20,856 nucleotides of DNA from contig DATDXQ010000005.1 of the NCBI GenBank assembly GCA_036517175.1, positions 1 through 20,856 of the forward strand. Direction: 5' to 3'. The notes below the pieces were generated by a model. The model did no database searches. It saw only the letters and a program-made list of their open reading frames with translations, and was not told the DNA's origin. The DNA comes from 2-01-FULL-44-17 sp036517175 (GTDB lineage Bacteria > Patescibacteriota > Minisyncoccia > 2-02-FULL-40-12 > IGHO2-01-FULL-4-A). The position numbers and the translations under genes are program-made. Below are positions 1-6,182 of the stretch, in pieces (positions within the stretch are counted from its first letter, which is position 1; each line of letters begins with the position of its first letter).

Positions 1-1
1 G

Positions 2-886
2 AATTGTACCAACACATCAACCAGTGTAGCAACTGTACAGACGGCCTGCGGATCTTTGCCAACCCCCAGTTCTGGCAATTGCCAAAGCAACGCGAACGGG
101 TACAAGTGTAATTCAGTAAATACTAATCCAAGAAGTACGTCGCACTCATATTCTTCTAATTCGACTGTAAAAGTAATAGTCGAAAGGGGGACAGCTTCAC
201 CTGCAGAGGCTAGGCGAGCAATAACCATGGCTAATGGTGGCCCAGTAACTTCTAATGTAAGAGCGACAGAACCAAACTATTGTAGTTCTGGTCCTGCTGT
301 AACTGTATCCTGGATTTATTCTGATCCAGAAGGTCAAACTCAATCAGCTTATCAGGTTCAAGTTGATGATACTGGAAGCGCTTGGAATATTCCGATGTTT
401 GATTCTGGGAAAATAAGTGGGTCTGGCATCTCCTATTTCCAAAACGGTTTGGCATTTAATACCACGTATAAATCAAGAGTTCGCACTTGGGATTCCCTTG
501 ATCTTGTGGGTAACTGGACTGAGCAATCTTTGTGCGCTGGCCCTGGTTGTCTAGGTGGCGGTAATACCTGGAGAACTCCGAGGCATGCCTATCCTATTCC
601 AAACTTTACTTGGTCGCCTGCGACCCCAACAGCGAACCAACAGGTTCAATTTACTGATCAGACACAATTCTTTGATGGAGGAAATGGGAACGGGAGAGAT
701 TGGAATTGGTTTTTTGGAGACGGAGGTTCATCTACTAACCAAAACCCTGGGCATACATATACAAGCTCTAATATATATAACGTAACTGAAACCGCGACTG
801 ATAGAGACGATTACTCGTGTTCAATCTCTAGATTGGTCAATGTGGGACAATCTATTCCAGTTTGGATAGAAGTCAATCCTCGTTAG
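2..886 (+). CDS. C-terminal part of a secreted/surface protein with FN3-like and PKD-like domains (5' end outside window)
   Basis: The reading frame is open from the first bases of the window to the TAG at 884-886, so the gene begins upstream; a TTG at 56 is not needed as a start. The visible part is rich in Ser, Thr, Asn and Gly, with scattered Cys, as in exported proteins. About window 280-520 encodes a fibronectin-III-like beta-sandwich (VSWIYSDPEGQ, YQVQVDD, then FNTTYKSRVRTWDS and VGNW). About 590-850 encodes a PKD-like domain (PNFTWSPATPTANQQVQF, WNWFFGDGGSSTNQNPGHTY, YNVTETATD). The family role, adhesion or surface display, is an inference from the domains. No anchor is seen at the C-terminus, which ends soon after the PKD domain. 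A strong terminator follows 22 bases after the stop, so this is the last gene of its unit. Confidence 0.8.
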   Translation, partial: NCTNTSTSVATVQTACGSLPTPSSGNCQSNANGYKCNSVNTNPRSTSHSYSSNSTVKVIVERGTASPAEARRAITMANGGPVTSNVRATEPNYCSSGPAVTVSWIYSDPEGQTQSAYQVQVDDTGSAWNIPMFDSGKISGSGISYFQNGLAFNTTYKSRVRTWDSLDLVGNWTEQSLCAGPGCLGGGNTWRTPRHAYPIPNFTWSPATPTANQQVQFTDQTQFFDGGNGNGRDWNWFFGDGGSSTNQNPGHTYTSSNIYNVTETATDRDDYSCSISRLVNVGQSIPVWIEVNPR

Positions 887-907
887 GCAGAATAATATCT
901 GGTTTGT

Positions 908-941
908 GTCGCCGCGCCAAATAGGCGCGGCGGCTTTTTTT
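908..941 (+). terminator. Intrinsic terminator after the PKD-domain gene
   Basis: The 11-bp GC-rich stem pairs 908-918 with 924-934 (one G-T wobble) around a 5-nt loop (aaata), followed by seven T at 935-941. It separates the surface-protein gene from ligA. Confidence 0.92.
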
Positions 942-977
942 AAATGTCAAAATGTGCTAATTTTAAGCTAAATTGTT

Positions 978-3029
978 ATGAAAACTAGTAAGGCCGAAGC
1001 TAAAAATAGGATAGATAAACTTAAGAAAATTATTACAAATTACCGATATCATCGGTTGGTTTTGGACAGGCCTATAATTGAAGAATCAGTAGAGGATTCC
1101 CTAAAGAAGGAGCTTTTTGACCTTGAACAGCAATTCCCAGAATTGATTACTCTTGATTCACCGACGCAAAGAGTAGCTGGGGAACCTCTTAAAAAATTTG
1201 AAAAATTTACCCATCCGACTAGGATGTTGTCCTTTAATGATGCCTTTGATAAGGGAGACATTGATGATTGGATCGATCGCTTAGCAAGGGCTATGAACAT
1301 GGATGTGCCTAGCGGCGAATCGGAAAGAAATATTTTTGCCGAGAAAAAATTAGGCGGTTTTTATTGTGAGCTTAAAATAGACGGCCTTGCTATCGAGTTG
1401 GTTTATGATAACTCTCTTTTGTTGGTTGGATCGACTCGTGGAGACGGAACGGTTGGTGAGAATGTAATTCAAAATCTAAAAACAGTTGAAGTTATACCGC
1501 TCAAGTTAGAAAGTAAAAATTACAATTTAGAAAATAATTTAATAGTACGTGGTGAAGTTTTTATTACCCAAAAAGAATTTAAAAGGATAAACAAGGAACA
1601 AGAAAAAGTTGGTGCGTCTGTTTATGCCAACCCCAGAAATCTGGCAGCCGGTTCCATTAGACAACTTGATTCTAGCGTAACCGAATCTCGCAAACTAGAT
1701 TCTTACGCTTATGCGCTGGTTAGTGATCTTGGCCAGAAAACCCACGAAGATGAGCATGCCATTTTGCATGAATTGGGTTTCAAGACCAACCCCCACAACA
1801 AGTTCTGTCGCAATCTCGATGATGTTCAAGAATTTCGAGATTACTGGGAGAAACACAGGGAAAAATTGAATTATGAAATAGATGGGGTTGTGGTGACCGT
1901 TAATGATAATAAGGTTTTTAATAAACTTGGAATTGTGGGCAAGGCTCCGCGAGCTGCGGTAGCTTATAAATTTTCACCCAAAGAGTCTACGACAATATTG
2001 CAAGACATAATCGTGAGCGTGGGTCGTACCGGTACCTTAACCCCTGTGGCGGTCCTTGAGCCGGTTGAAATAGGTGGCACGACAGTGAGTAGGGCAACTT
2101 TGCACAATGAAGACGAGATACAGCGTTTGGATGTAAAAATAGGAGATACAGTAGTTGTGGGCCGTGCCGGAGATGTCATCCCCGACATTAAAAAAGTCAT
2201 AAAAGAACTCAGGACTGGCAAGGAGATGTTTTTCCATTTTCCTAAGCTTTGCCCGATATGTGGAAGTGATGTCCGTAGAGCTCAGGGAGAGGCTGCTCAC
2301 AAATGTACTAACAAAAATTGTCCTGCCATTAAGCGCGAGGCAATGTACCATTTTGTTTCAAAAAGTGCCTTGAATATAGATGGCGTGGGCCCCAAGATAA
2401 TAGACCAACTTATGGATTCCGGTCTTATTAAAGACGCGGCTGACCTGTATTTACTGAAAAAAGATGACTTATTGAACCTGGAGCGTTTTGCTGATAAGTC
2501 GGCAGAGAACACAGTAACCGCTATCCAGTCCAAGAACAAAATATCGCTAGACCGTTTTATTTATGCCATGGGAATTCCGAATGTTGGTTCTGAAACAGCC
2601 CTTGATTTGGCGAGAAATTTTAGCACTTTGGAGAATTTGTCTAAGGCTAGTCTTGAGAGACTCAGTAATATAAAGGATATAGGTCAAGTTGTGGCTAGAA
2701 GTATCAGGGATTGGTTTGATAGTGATTACAACAAAAAACTTTTGGATAAATTCAAAGAGGTCGGAGTGCGTATCTTGCGACAGGAATCATCCCAGAAATC
2801 TGACAAACTGAAGGGTCTACAGTTTGTGTTTACTGGTTCAATGGAAAATATCAGCCGTGAACAGGCGGAAATTTTGGTACGTGAAAATGGCGGAGATGTT
2901 TCTTCTTCTGTATCGAGCGAAACCGGTTATGTTGTTGCTGGGGACGAACCGGGAAGCAAATATGAGCGGGCGAAGAAGTTGGGGGTCAAGGTTATTACGG
3001 AGAAAGAGTTTGTTGAGATGTTGGAATAG
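978..3029 (+). CDS. ligA: NAD-dependent DNA ligase LigA
   Basis: LigA seals DNA nicks in replication and repair using NAD+. The 683-aa protein has the full bacterial order: domain Ia (about 1-65), nucleotidyltransferase domain with ELKIDG (AMP-accepting Lys133), GSTRGDG and RGEVF, OB fold (VGRTGTLTPVAVLEPV, about 348-363), a four-Cys zinc finger (Cys425, 428, 443, 448), helix-hairpin-helix repeats (about 455-580) and a C-terminal BRCT domain (about 608-683). Length and domains are normal. Domain Ia is odd. In an ungapped alignment with my recollection of E. coli LigA, the conserved Tyr22-His23 are Arg26-Leu27, Asp32 is Glu36 and Tyr35 is Glu39; only Asp36 (Asp40 here) is kept. A Tyr-His pair is present two residues earlier. 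No clear Shine-Dalgarno precedes the ATG. The gene ends in TAG and is followed by a long hairpin. Confidence 0.97.
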   Translation: MKTSKAEAKNRIDKLKKIITNYRYHRLVLDRPIIEESVEDSLKKELFDLEQQFPELITLDSPTQRVAGEPLKKFEKFTHPTRMLSFNDAFDKGDIDDWIDRLARAMNMDVPSGESERNIFAEKKLGGFYCELKIDGLAIELVYDNSLLLVGSTRGDGTVGENVIQNLKTVEVIPLKLESKNYNLENNLIVRGEVFITQKEFKRINKEQEKVGASVYANPRNLAAGSIRQLDSSVTESRKLDSYAYALVSDLGQKTHEDEHAILHELGFKTNPHNKFCRNLDDVQEFRDYWEKHREKLNYEIDGVVVTVNDNKVFNKLGIVGKAPRAAVAYKFSPKESTTILQDIIVSVGRTGTLTPVAVLEPVEIGGTTVSRATLHNEDEIQRLDVKIGDTVVVGRAGDVIPDIKKVIKELRTGKEMFFHFPKLCPICGSDVRRAQGEAAHKCTNKNCPAIKREAMYHFVSKSALNIDGVGPKIIDQLMDSGLIKDAADLYLLKKDDLLNLERFADKSAENTVTAIQSKNKISLDRFIYAMGIPNVGSETALDLARNFSTLENLSKASLERLSNIKDIGQVVARSIRDWFDSDYNKKLLDKFKEVGVRILRQESSQKSDKLKGLQFVFTGSMENISREQAEILVRENGGDVSSSVSSETGYVVAGDEPGSKYERAKKLGVKVITEKEFVEMLE

Positions 3030-3034
3030 CTTTG

Positions 3035-3195
3035 CCGTATTGTCTTCTGTGAACTTCACCTCGCCCCAGCGGGCTCGGTTCATCTTTTTCACTAACCGCC
3101 ATTTGTAAAGGGATTCGTCCTTCGACAAGCTCAGGACTCACCCTGTGACAAAACCGTGCTGGCGGTTAGTTCAGAAGTCCCAGAAGACAATACGG
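3035..3195. repeat. Long nested inverted repeat (hairpin element 1) in the ligA-gatC spacer
   Basis: A perfect 15-bp inverted repeat (3035-3049 with 3181-3195) encloses a perfect 11-bp inverted repeat (3091-3101 with 3160-3170). Between the left arms is a side hairpin (gccc 3063-3066 with gggc 3071-3074, flanked by tgaac 3050-3054 with gttca 3078-3082). The inner loop folds further: tttgt/acaaa, ggg/ccc and gtcct 3117-3121 with aggac 3133-3137. The tip contains ttcgacaagctcagg, a short motif I associate with dispersed intergenic repeats. No T-run follows, so this is not a classical terminator. It fills nearly all the 215-bp gap; the remaining bases to gatC hold no clear promoter. Confidence 0.8.
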
Positions 3196-3244
3196 TCTTG
3201 CCTCTGTTCCCACGGAGTATTTAAAGTGGTATTTTAGTAATAAT

Positions 3245-3559
3245 ATGACAAAAATTAGCAAAAAAGACGTTGAGCAGATCGCTTCTCTTGCGAGACTTGG
3301 TTTAAATGACAAAGAAAAGGAAAAAATGGCCGACGAGTTGGGTTCTATTTTGGGTTATATAGATAAGTTGAATGAAGTTAATACCGACGGCGTAGAGCCA
3401 GTTGCTCATGCAACGGGGTTGGAAAATATTATGAGACAGGACGTGGCAGTAGAAAAACCTCTCGGAGAGCGAGCAGTTGAGTCTAGAAAATTGGTTGATA
3501 TGTCACCAGAAAGCGAAAACGGTTTTGTTAAAGTACCAGCAGTTTTTGAAGAGTCTTAG
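3245..3559 (+). CDS. gatC: Asp-tRNA(Asn)/Glu-tRNA(Gln) amidotransferase subunit C
   Basis: GatC is the small subunit that wraps between GatA and GatB in the enzyme converting Glu-tRNA(Gln) and/or Asp-tRNA(Asn) to Gln- or Asn-tRNA. The 104-aa length is normal. Family features are the N-terminal helix KKDVEQIASLARLGL, the segment ILGYIDKLNEVNTDGVEPVAH, and the C-terminal MSPESENGFVKVPAVFE. gatA follows 20 bases downstream in the same direction, as usual. There is no Shine-Dalgarno; the ATG at 3245 is preceded by an AT-rich stretch (tagtaataat) that could itself be a -10 region. Confidence 0.95.
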   Translation: MTKISKKDVEQIASLARLGLNDKEKEKMADELGSILGYIDKLNEVNTDGVEPVAHATGLENIMRQDVAVEKPLGERAVESRKLVDMSPESENGFVKVPAVFEES

Positions 3560-3579
3560 TCGGGTACTAATCAATAAGT

Positions 3580-5007
3580 TTGTTAAATACAAAAAATACA
3601 ATTAAATTGGTTGGCGAGGGTCTGAAGAAAGGCGATTTTTCGGTTGAAGAATTGCGGAAAGATTATGTTAAAAAAATAGAAAAAGAAAACCCCAAACTCA
3701 ATGCCTACTTATCCGTTTTTGAAAGGCCAGGATCATATGCCAGATCACAAGATTCAAGCTTGTTTGGTATCCCTTGTGCTATCAAAGACAATATTTTGAT
3801 TGAAGGAGAAAAGTGTACAGCCGCTTCAAAAATGCTCGAGAATTATATGGCGCCTTATGATGCAACAGTTATAACAAAACTCAAACATGCCGGAGCGATT
3901 TTTCTTGGTAAGACGAATATGGATGAGTTTGCAATGGGTGCGACTGGCGAGAACTCAGCTTTTGGGGTAACATCTAATCCTCATGACCACAGTCGAGTCT
4001 CCGGTGGATCATCCGCTGGTTCTGGTGCTGCAGTAGCGGCTGACTTGGCGGTTTATGCTCTAGGTTCTGATACGGGAGGTTCTATCCGTGCTCCGGCAGC
4101 TTGGTGCGGCGTTGTTGGGTTGAAGCCGACATATGGGCGGGTTTCTAGGAACGGAATCATTGCAATGGCATCAAGCCTTGATCAGGTTGGTCCGATAACT
4201 AAAACAGTTGAGGATGCTGCAATCGTATTGAGCACAATAGCTGGACAGGATCCACTTGATTCTACTAGTAACAATAAAGAGGTGTTGGATTATGTATCAG
4301 GTCTTGATAAGCCGATAAAGGGGTTAAGGGTTGCTGTGCCTAAGGAATTTTTTATGAAAGGTCTAGATAGCGATGTTAATAATCTTGTGCAGGCATCTAT
4401 TGCTAAATTAGAATCGCTGGGTGCCCACATAGACCAGGTTAGCTTGCCCATGATTGATTATGGTATCGCTGCGTATTACATTATTGTACCATCAGAAGTA
4501 TCGGCCAATTTGGCTAGATATGATGGTGTAAGATACGGGCATTCAGAATTAAGGGGCAAAAATGTAAAAACAAAAAATTTGTTGGATATATATTTGAGCT
4601 CTAGGGAGGATGGTTTAGGGGATGAGGTCAAGCGGCGGGTAATGCTGGGAACTTATGCGTTGTCTGCTGGGTATTATGACGCTTATTATATAAAAGCGCA
4701 GAAAGTTAGGGCATTAATGAAAAAAGATTTTGAAAATATTTTTGAAAAATATGATGTAATAGTCGGACCGACAATGGCTACTCCGGCTCCGAAGGTCGGT
4801 GACCTAGATGATCCGTTATCTAATTACCTTGCAGATCTGTATACTTGTCCAGTTAATTTGGCCGGATTGCCAGCGATTTCCATTCCCTGTGGTTTTGTTG
4901 AGCGAGATGGTAAAAAACTTCCTGTCGGTCTTCAAATAATTGGCAAACATTTTGATGAAGCTAAGATACTACAAGTCGCACATAATTTAGAGCAAAGTTT
5001 AAAGTAA
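3580..5007 (+). CDS. gatA: Asp-tRNA(Asn)/Glu-tRNA(Gln) amidotransferase subunit A
   Basis: GatA is the amidase subunit that releases ammonia from glutamine for tRNA-dependent amidation. The 475-aa protein shows the amidase-signature catalytic triad by spacing and motif: Lys69 (CAIKDN), cis-Ser144 (SGGSSAGSGA) and Ser168 (GSDTGGSIRAP). The glutamine-pocket region (GPTMATPAPKVGD) and the late CPVNLAGLPAISIPCG motif are present. The start is TTG at 3580: in-frame upstream codons are tca, ata and agt, then the stop taa at 3568-3570, so no ATG, GTG or other TTG is available. No Shine-Dalgarno is visible. Only gatC accompanies it; gatB is not in the window. Confidence 0.96.
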   Translation: MLNTKNTIKLVGEGLKKGDFSVEELRKDYVKKIEKENPKLNAYLSVFERPGSYARSQDSSLFGIPCAIKDNILIEGEKCTAASKMLENYMAPYDATVITKLKHAGAIFLGKTNMDEFAMGATGENSAFGVTSNPHDHSRVSGGSSAGSGAAVAADLAVYALGSDTGGSIRAPAAWCGVVGLKPTYGRVSRNGIIAMASSLDQVGPITKTVEDAAIVLSTIAGQDPLDSTSNNKEVLDYVSGLDKPIKGLRVAVPKEFFMKGLDSDVNNLVQASIAKLESLGAHIDQVSLPMIDYGIAAYYIIVPSEVSANLARYDGVRYGHSELRGKNVKTKNLLDIYLSSREDGLGDEVKRRVMLGTYALSAGYYDAYYIKAQKVRALMKKDFENIFEKYDVIVGPTMATPAPKVGDLDDPLSNYLADLYTCPVNLAGLPAISIPCGFVERDGKKLPVGLQIIGKHFDEAKILQVAHNLEQSLK

Positions 5008-5197
5008 ATAGTACCTGTCAATAAAATGTCTTATAGCACCGTCAAAAGAGTGGGTTGCCTGCCTCGCCGGCAGGCAGGCATGGTCATCGAGTGGTACAAT
5101 TTTTCACCACGAGATGAATCCACGCTTTTGACGGAATGTAGCTAACTCGCTGGGCAGACAAATGGTGATAGAAGACATTTCACTGACGGGCTCTATT
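5007..5197. repeat. Long nested inverted repeat (hairpin element 2) filling the gatA-HEPN gene spacer
   Basis: Almost the whole 200-bp gap folds back on itself. An outer arm pairs 5007-5016 weakly with 5188-5197. A second arm pairs 5017-5043 with 5161-5187 (21 of 27 positions). A 15-bp arm at 5039-5053 pairs with 5120-5134 with one mismatch. An inner arm pairs 5084-5095 with 5106-5117 with two mismatches, around a 10-nt loop. The left side carries its own GC-rich palindrome at 5057-5075 (gcctgcc/ggcaggc), which looks like an insertion into an older hairpin. No T-run follows it. Confidence 0.75.
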
Positions 5198-5208
5198 CTG
5201 TAATAAAC

Positions 5209-5823
5209 ATGACACCAGAACCCCTTACAATTCCGGGACTTAAAAATTCACCAGAGGTTTACCATGGTGCTGATTTTACGCCTCAGTTGGCGCAGGTTTA
5301 TGAGAAGTTTAGAGATTTTTTGTTGAAAATTGATTATCAATCCGTTGTGTCTGATATTAGATTGATTGCTGTTATTCTTTCATTTGTTTTTGCCGGGCTT
5401 CTAATTTGGATAATGATAAAAATGAGTGATCTTTATAAGAAAAAGATAGTGGAAGAAATTAAACAAAACATTGAAAGTCTGACTCCGCCAGCGGAAGCTG
5501 TGACTGCTTATGACAGGCGTTGGCAGGAAATTAAAAATCATGTTGGTTCGTTCGTGCAAGCAGAATGGAAAATGGCTGTCATTGAGGCCGATAAGTTTGT
5601 TGACGATGTCCTTAAGAATTCTGGTTTTTCTGGTGAATCAATGGGGGAGCGCTTGATGCTCATAAGGCCGGATCAGATAGTTAACATTCAATATCTTTGG
5701 GATGCTCACAAGCTACGTAATCTTTTGGTGCACGATGCCGATTTCCATCTAACCCACCAGCAGGCAATCTTTGCTATTAATGCCTTCGAGTCAGTGTTAA
5801 AAGAATTGGGAGCTCTTACGTAA
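5209..5823 (+). CDS. Membrane-anchored protein with a C-terminal HEPN-like RNxxxH motif, function unknown
   Basis: The 204-aa protein has an N-terminal segment of about 50 residues, one hydrophobic transmembrane helix at about 52-71 (LIAVILSFVFAGLLIWIMI), a Lys/Glu-rich linker (KKKIVEEIKQNIES), and a helical C-terminal domain from about 105. That domain contains AEWKMAVIEADKFVDDVL and ends with AHKLRNLLVHDADFHLTHQQA. The Arg170-Asn171-x3-His175 pattern matches the R-N-x3-H motif of HEPN domains, many of which are RNases, although some are binding modules only. I recall similar uncharacterised proteins in Parcubacteria. Nothing neighbouring resembles an MNT nucleotidyltransferase partner. ATG at 5209 lacks a Shine-Dalgarno. 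RNase activity is unproven. Confidence 0.8.
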   Translation: MTPEPLTIPGLKNSPEVYHGADFTPQLAQVYEKFRDFLLKIDYQSVVSDIRLIAVILSFVFAGLLIWIMIKMSDLYKKKIVEEIKQNIESLTPPAEAVTAYDRRWQEIKNHVGSFVQAEWKMAVIEADKFVDDVLKNSGFSGESMGERLMLIRPDQIVNIQYLWDAHKLRNLLVHDADFHLTHQQAIFAINAFESVLKELGALT

Positions 5824-5830
5824 TTCAAAT

Positions 5831-5852
5831 AAAAAAACGCTCAAGGGAGCGT
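5831..5852 (-). terminator. Intrinsic terminator for a minus-strand transcript
   Basis: The stem acgctc (5837-5842) / gagcgt (5847-5852) has a 4-nt loop. The A-run at 5831-5837 reads as a T-run after the hairpin on the minus strand; no T-run follows on the plus strand. It therefore ends a leftward transcript although no annotated minus-strand gene lies to its right before 7787. Confidence 0.8.
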
Positions 5853-5884
5853 CGCCTGGGACCTTCAAGATCACCTCTCAGCAT
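5831..5884 (-). ncRNA. Candidate small RNA (about 54 nt) or leaderless micro-ORF
   Basis: A consensus promoter (5891-5920) and a terminator (5831-5852) on the minus strand delimit a transcript of about 54 nt. It could form a first hairpin (ctg, bulge, gg-t-gatc, loop ttgaa, ggtc-cc-cag) followed by the terminator hairpin. The predicted +1 falls on the A of an ATG (5884-5882) that opens a 19-codon frame beginning MLRGDLEGPRRR and stopping at a TGA (5827-5825) just past the poly-T. The product may thus be an sRNA, a leaderless peptide, or both. It runs convergent to the HEPN-like gene, with its 3' end 8 bases from that gene's stop. Confidence 0.5.
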
Positions 5885-5890
5885 ATATTA

Positions 5891-5920
5891 ATTATATCAT
5901 AAGTGGCATGTGTTTGTCAA
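5891..5920 (-). promoter_or_regulatory. Consensus sigma70-type promoter, leftward
   Basis: On the minus strand, TTGACA (5920-5915), an 18-nt spacer and TATAAT (5896-5891) are both perfect consensus, and TGA directly before the -10 makes an extended -10. The expected start is about 5884. Confidence 0.75.
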
Positions 5921-5992
5921 ATATACCCATAAAAACCCCATAAAAAATTGTTTTATTTAACCTATTATGTATGCGTAAGGTCGTAGTGAGTT

Positions 5993-6171
5993 CTTTGGTT
6001 TTTGTCATTCATATGGCGCTGCGCAAATAAATATAGATTTTCGATGGATTTTGGTGATGAAAACAGTTTTGTTTTCATCTAAAAATACAAGAAAATCTAC
6101 TATATTATTTGCTCGCCTCGCTGAAGCTATGGCGAAGCGGGCCAGCGACAGATGCTGAAAGAAAACCAAAG
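5993..6171. repeat. Long nested inverted repeat (hairpin element 3) upstream of comEC
   Basis: A perfect 10-bp arm (5993-6002 with 6162-6171) continues imperfectly inward to about 6024 (about 18 of 28 positions matching overall). A second arm pairs 6023-6042 with 6091-6112 (gcaaata, atata, gattttc with a short bulge). An innermost perfect 9-bp hairpin pairs 6056-6064 with 6071-6079. The right side carries an extra GC-rich segment (about 6113-6142, cgcctcgctgaagctatgg), another motif I associate with dispersed repeats in these genomes. The comEC start lies 12 bases after the outer arm. The rest of the 5921-6182 gap shows no gene. Confidence 0.7.
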
Positions 6172-6182
6172 AGTAAACGAAG

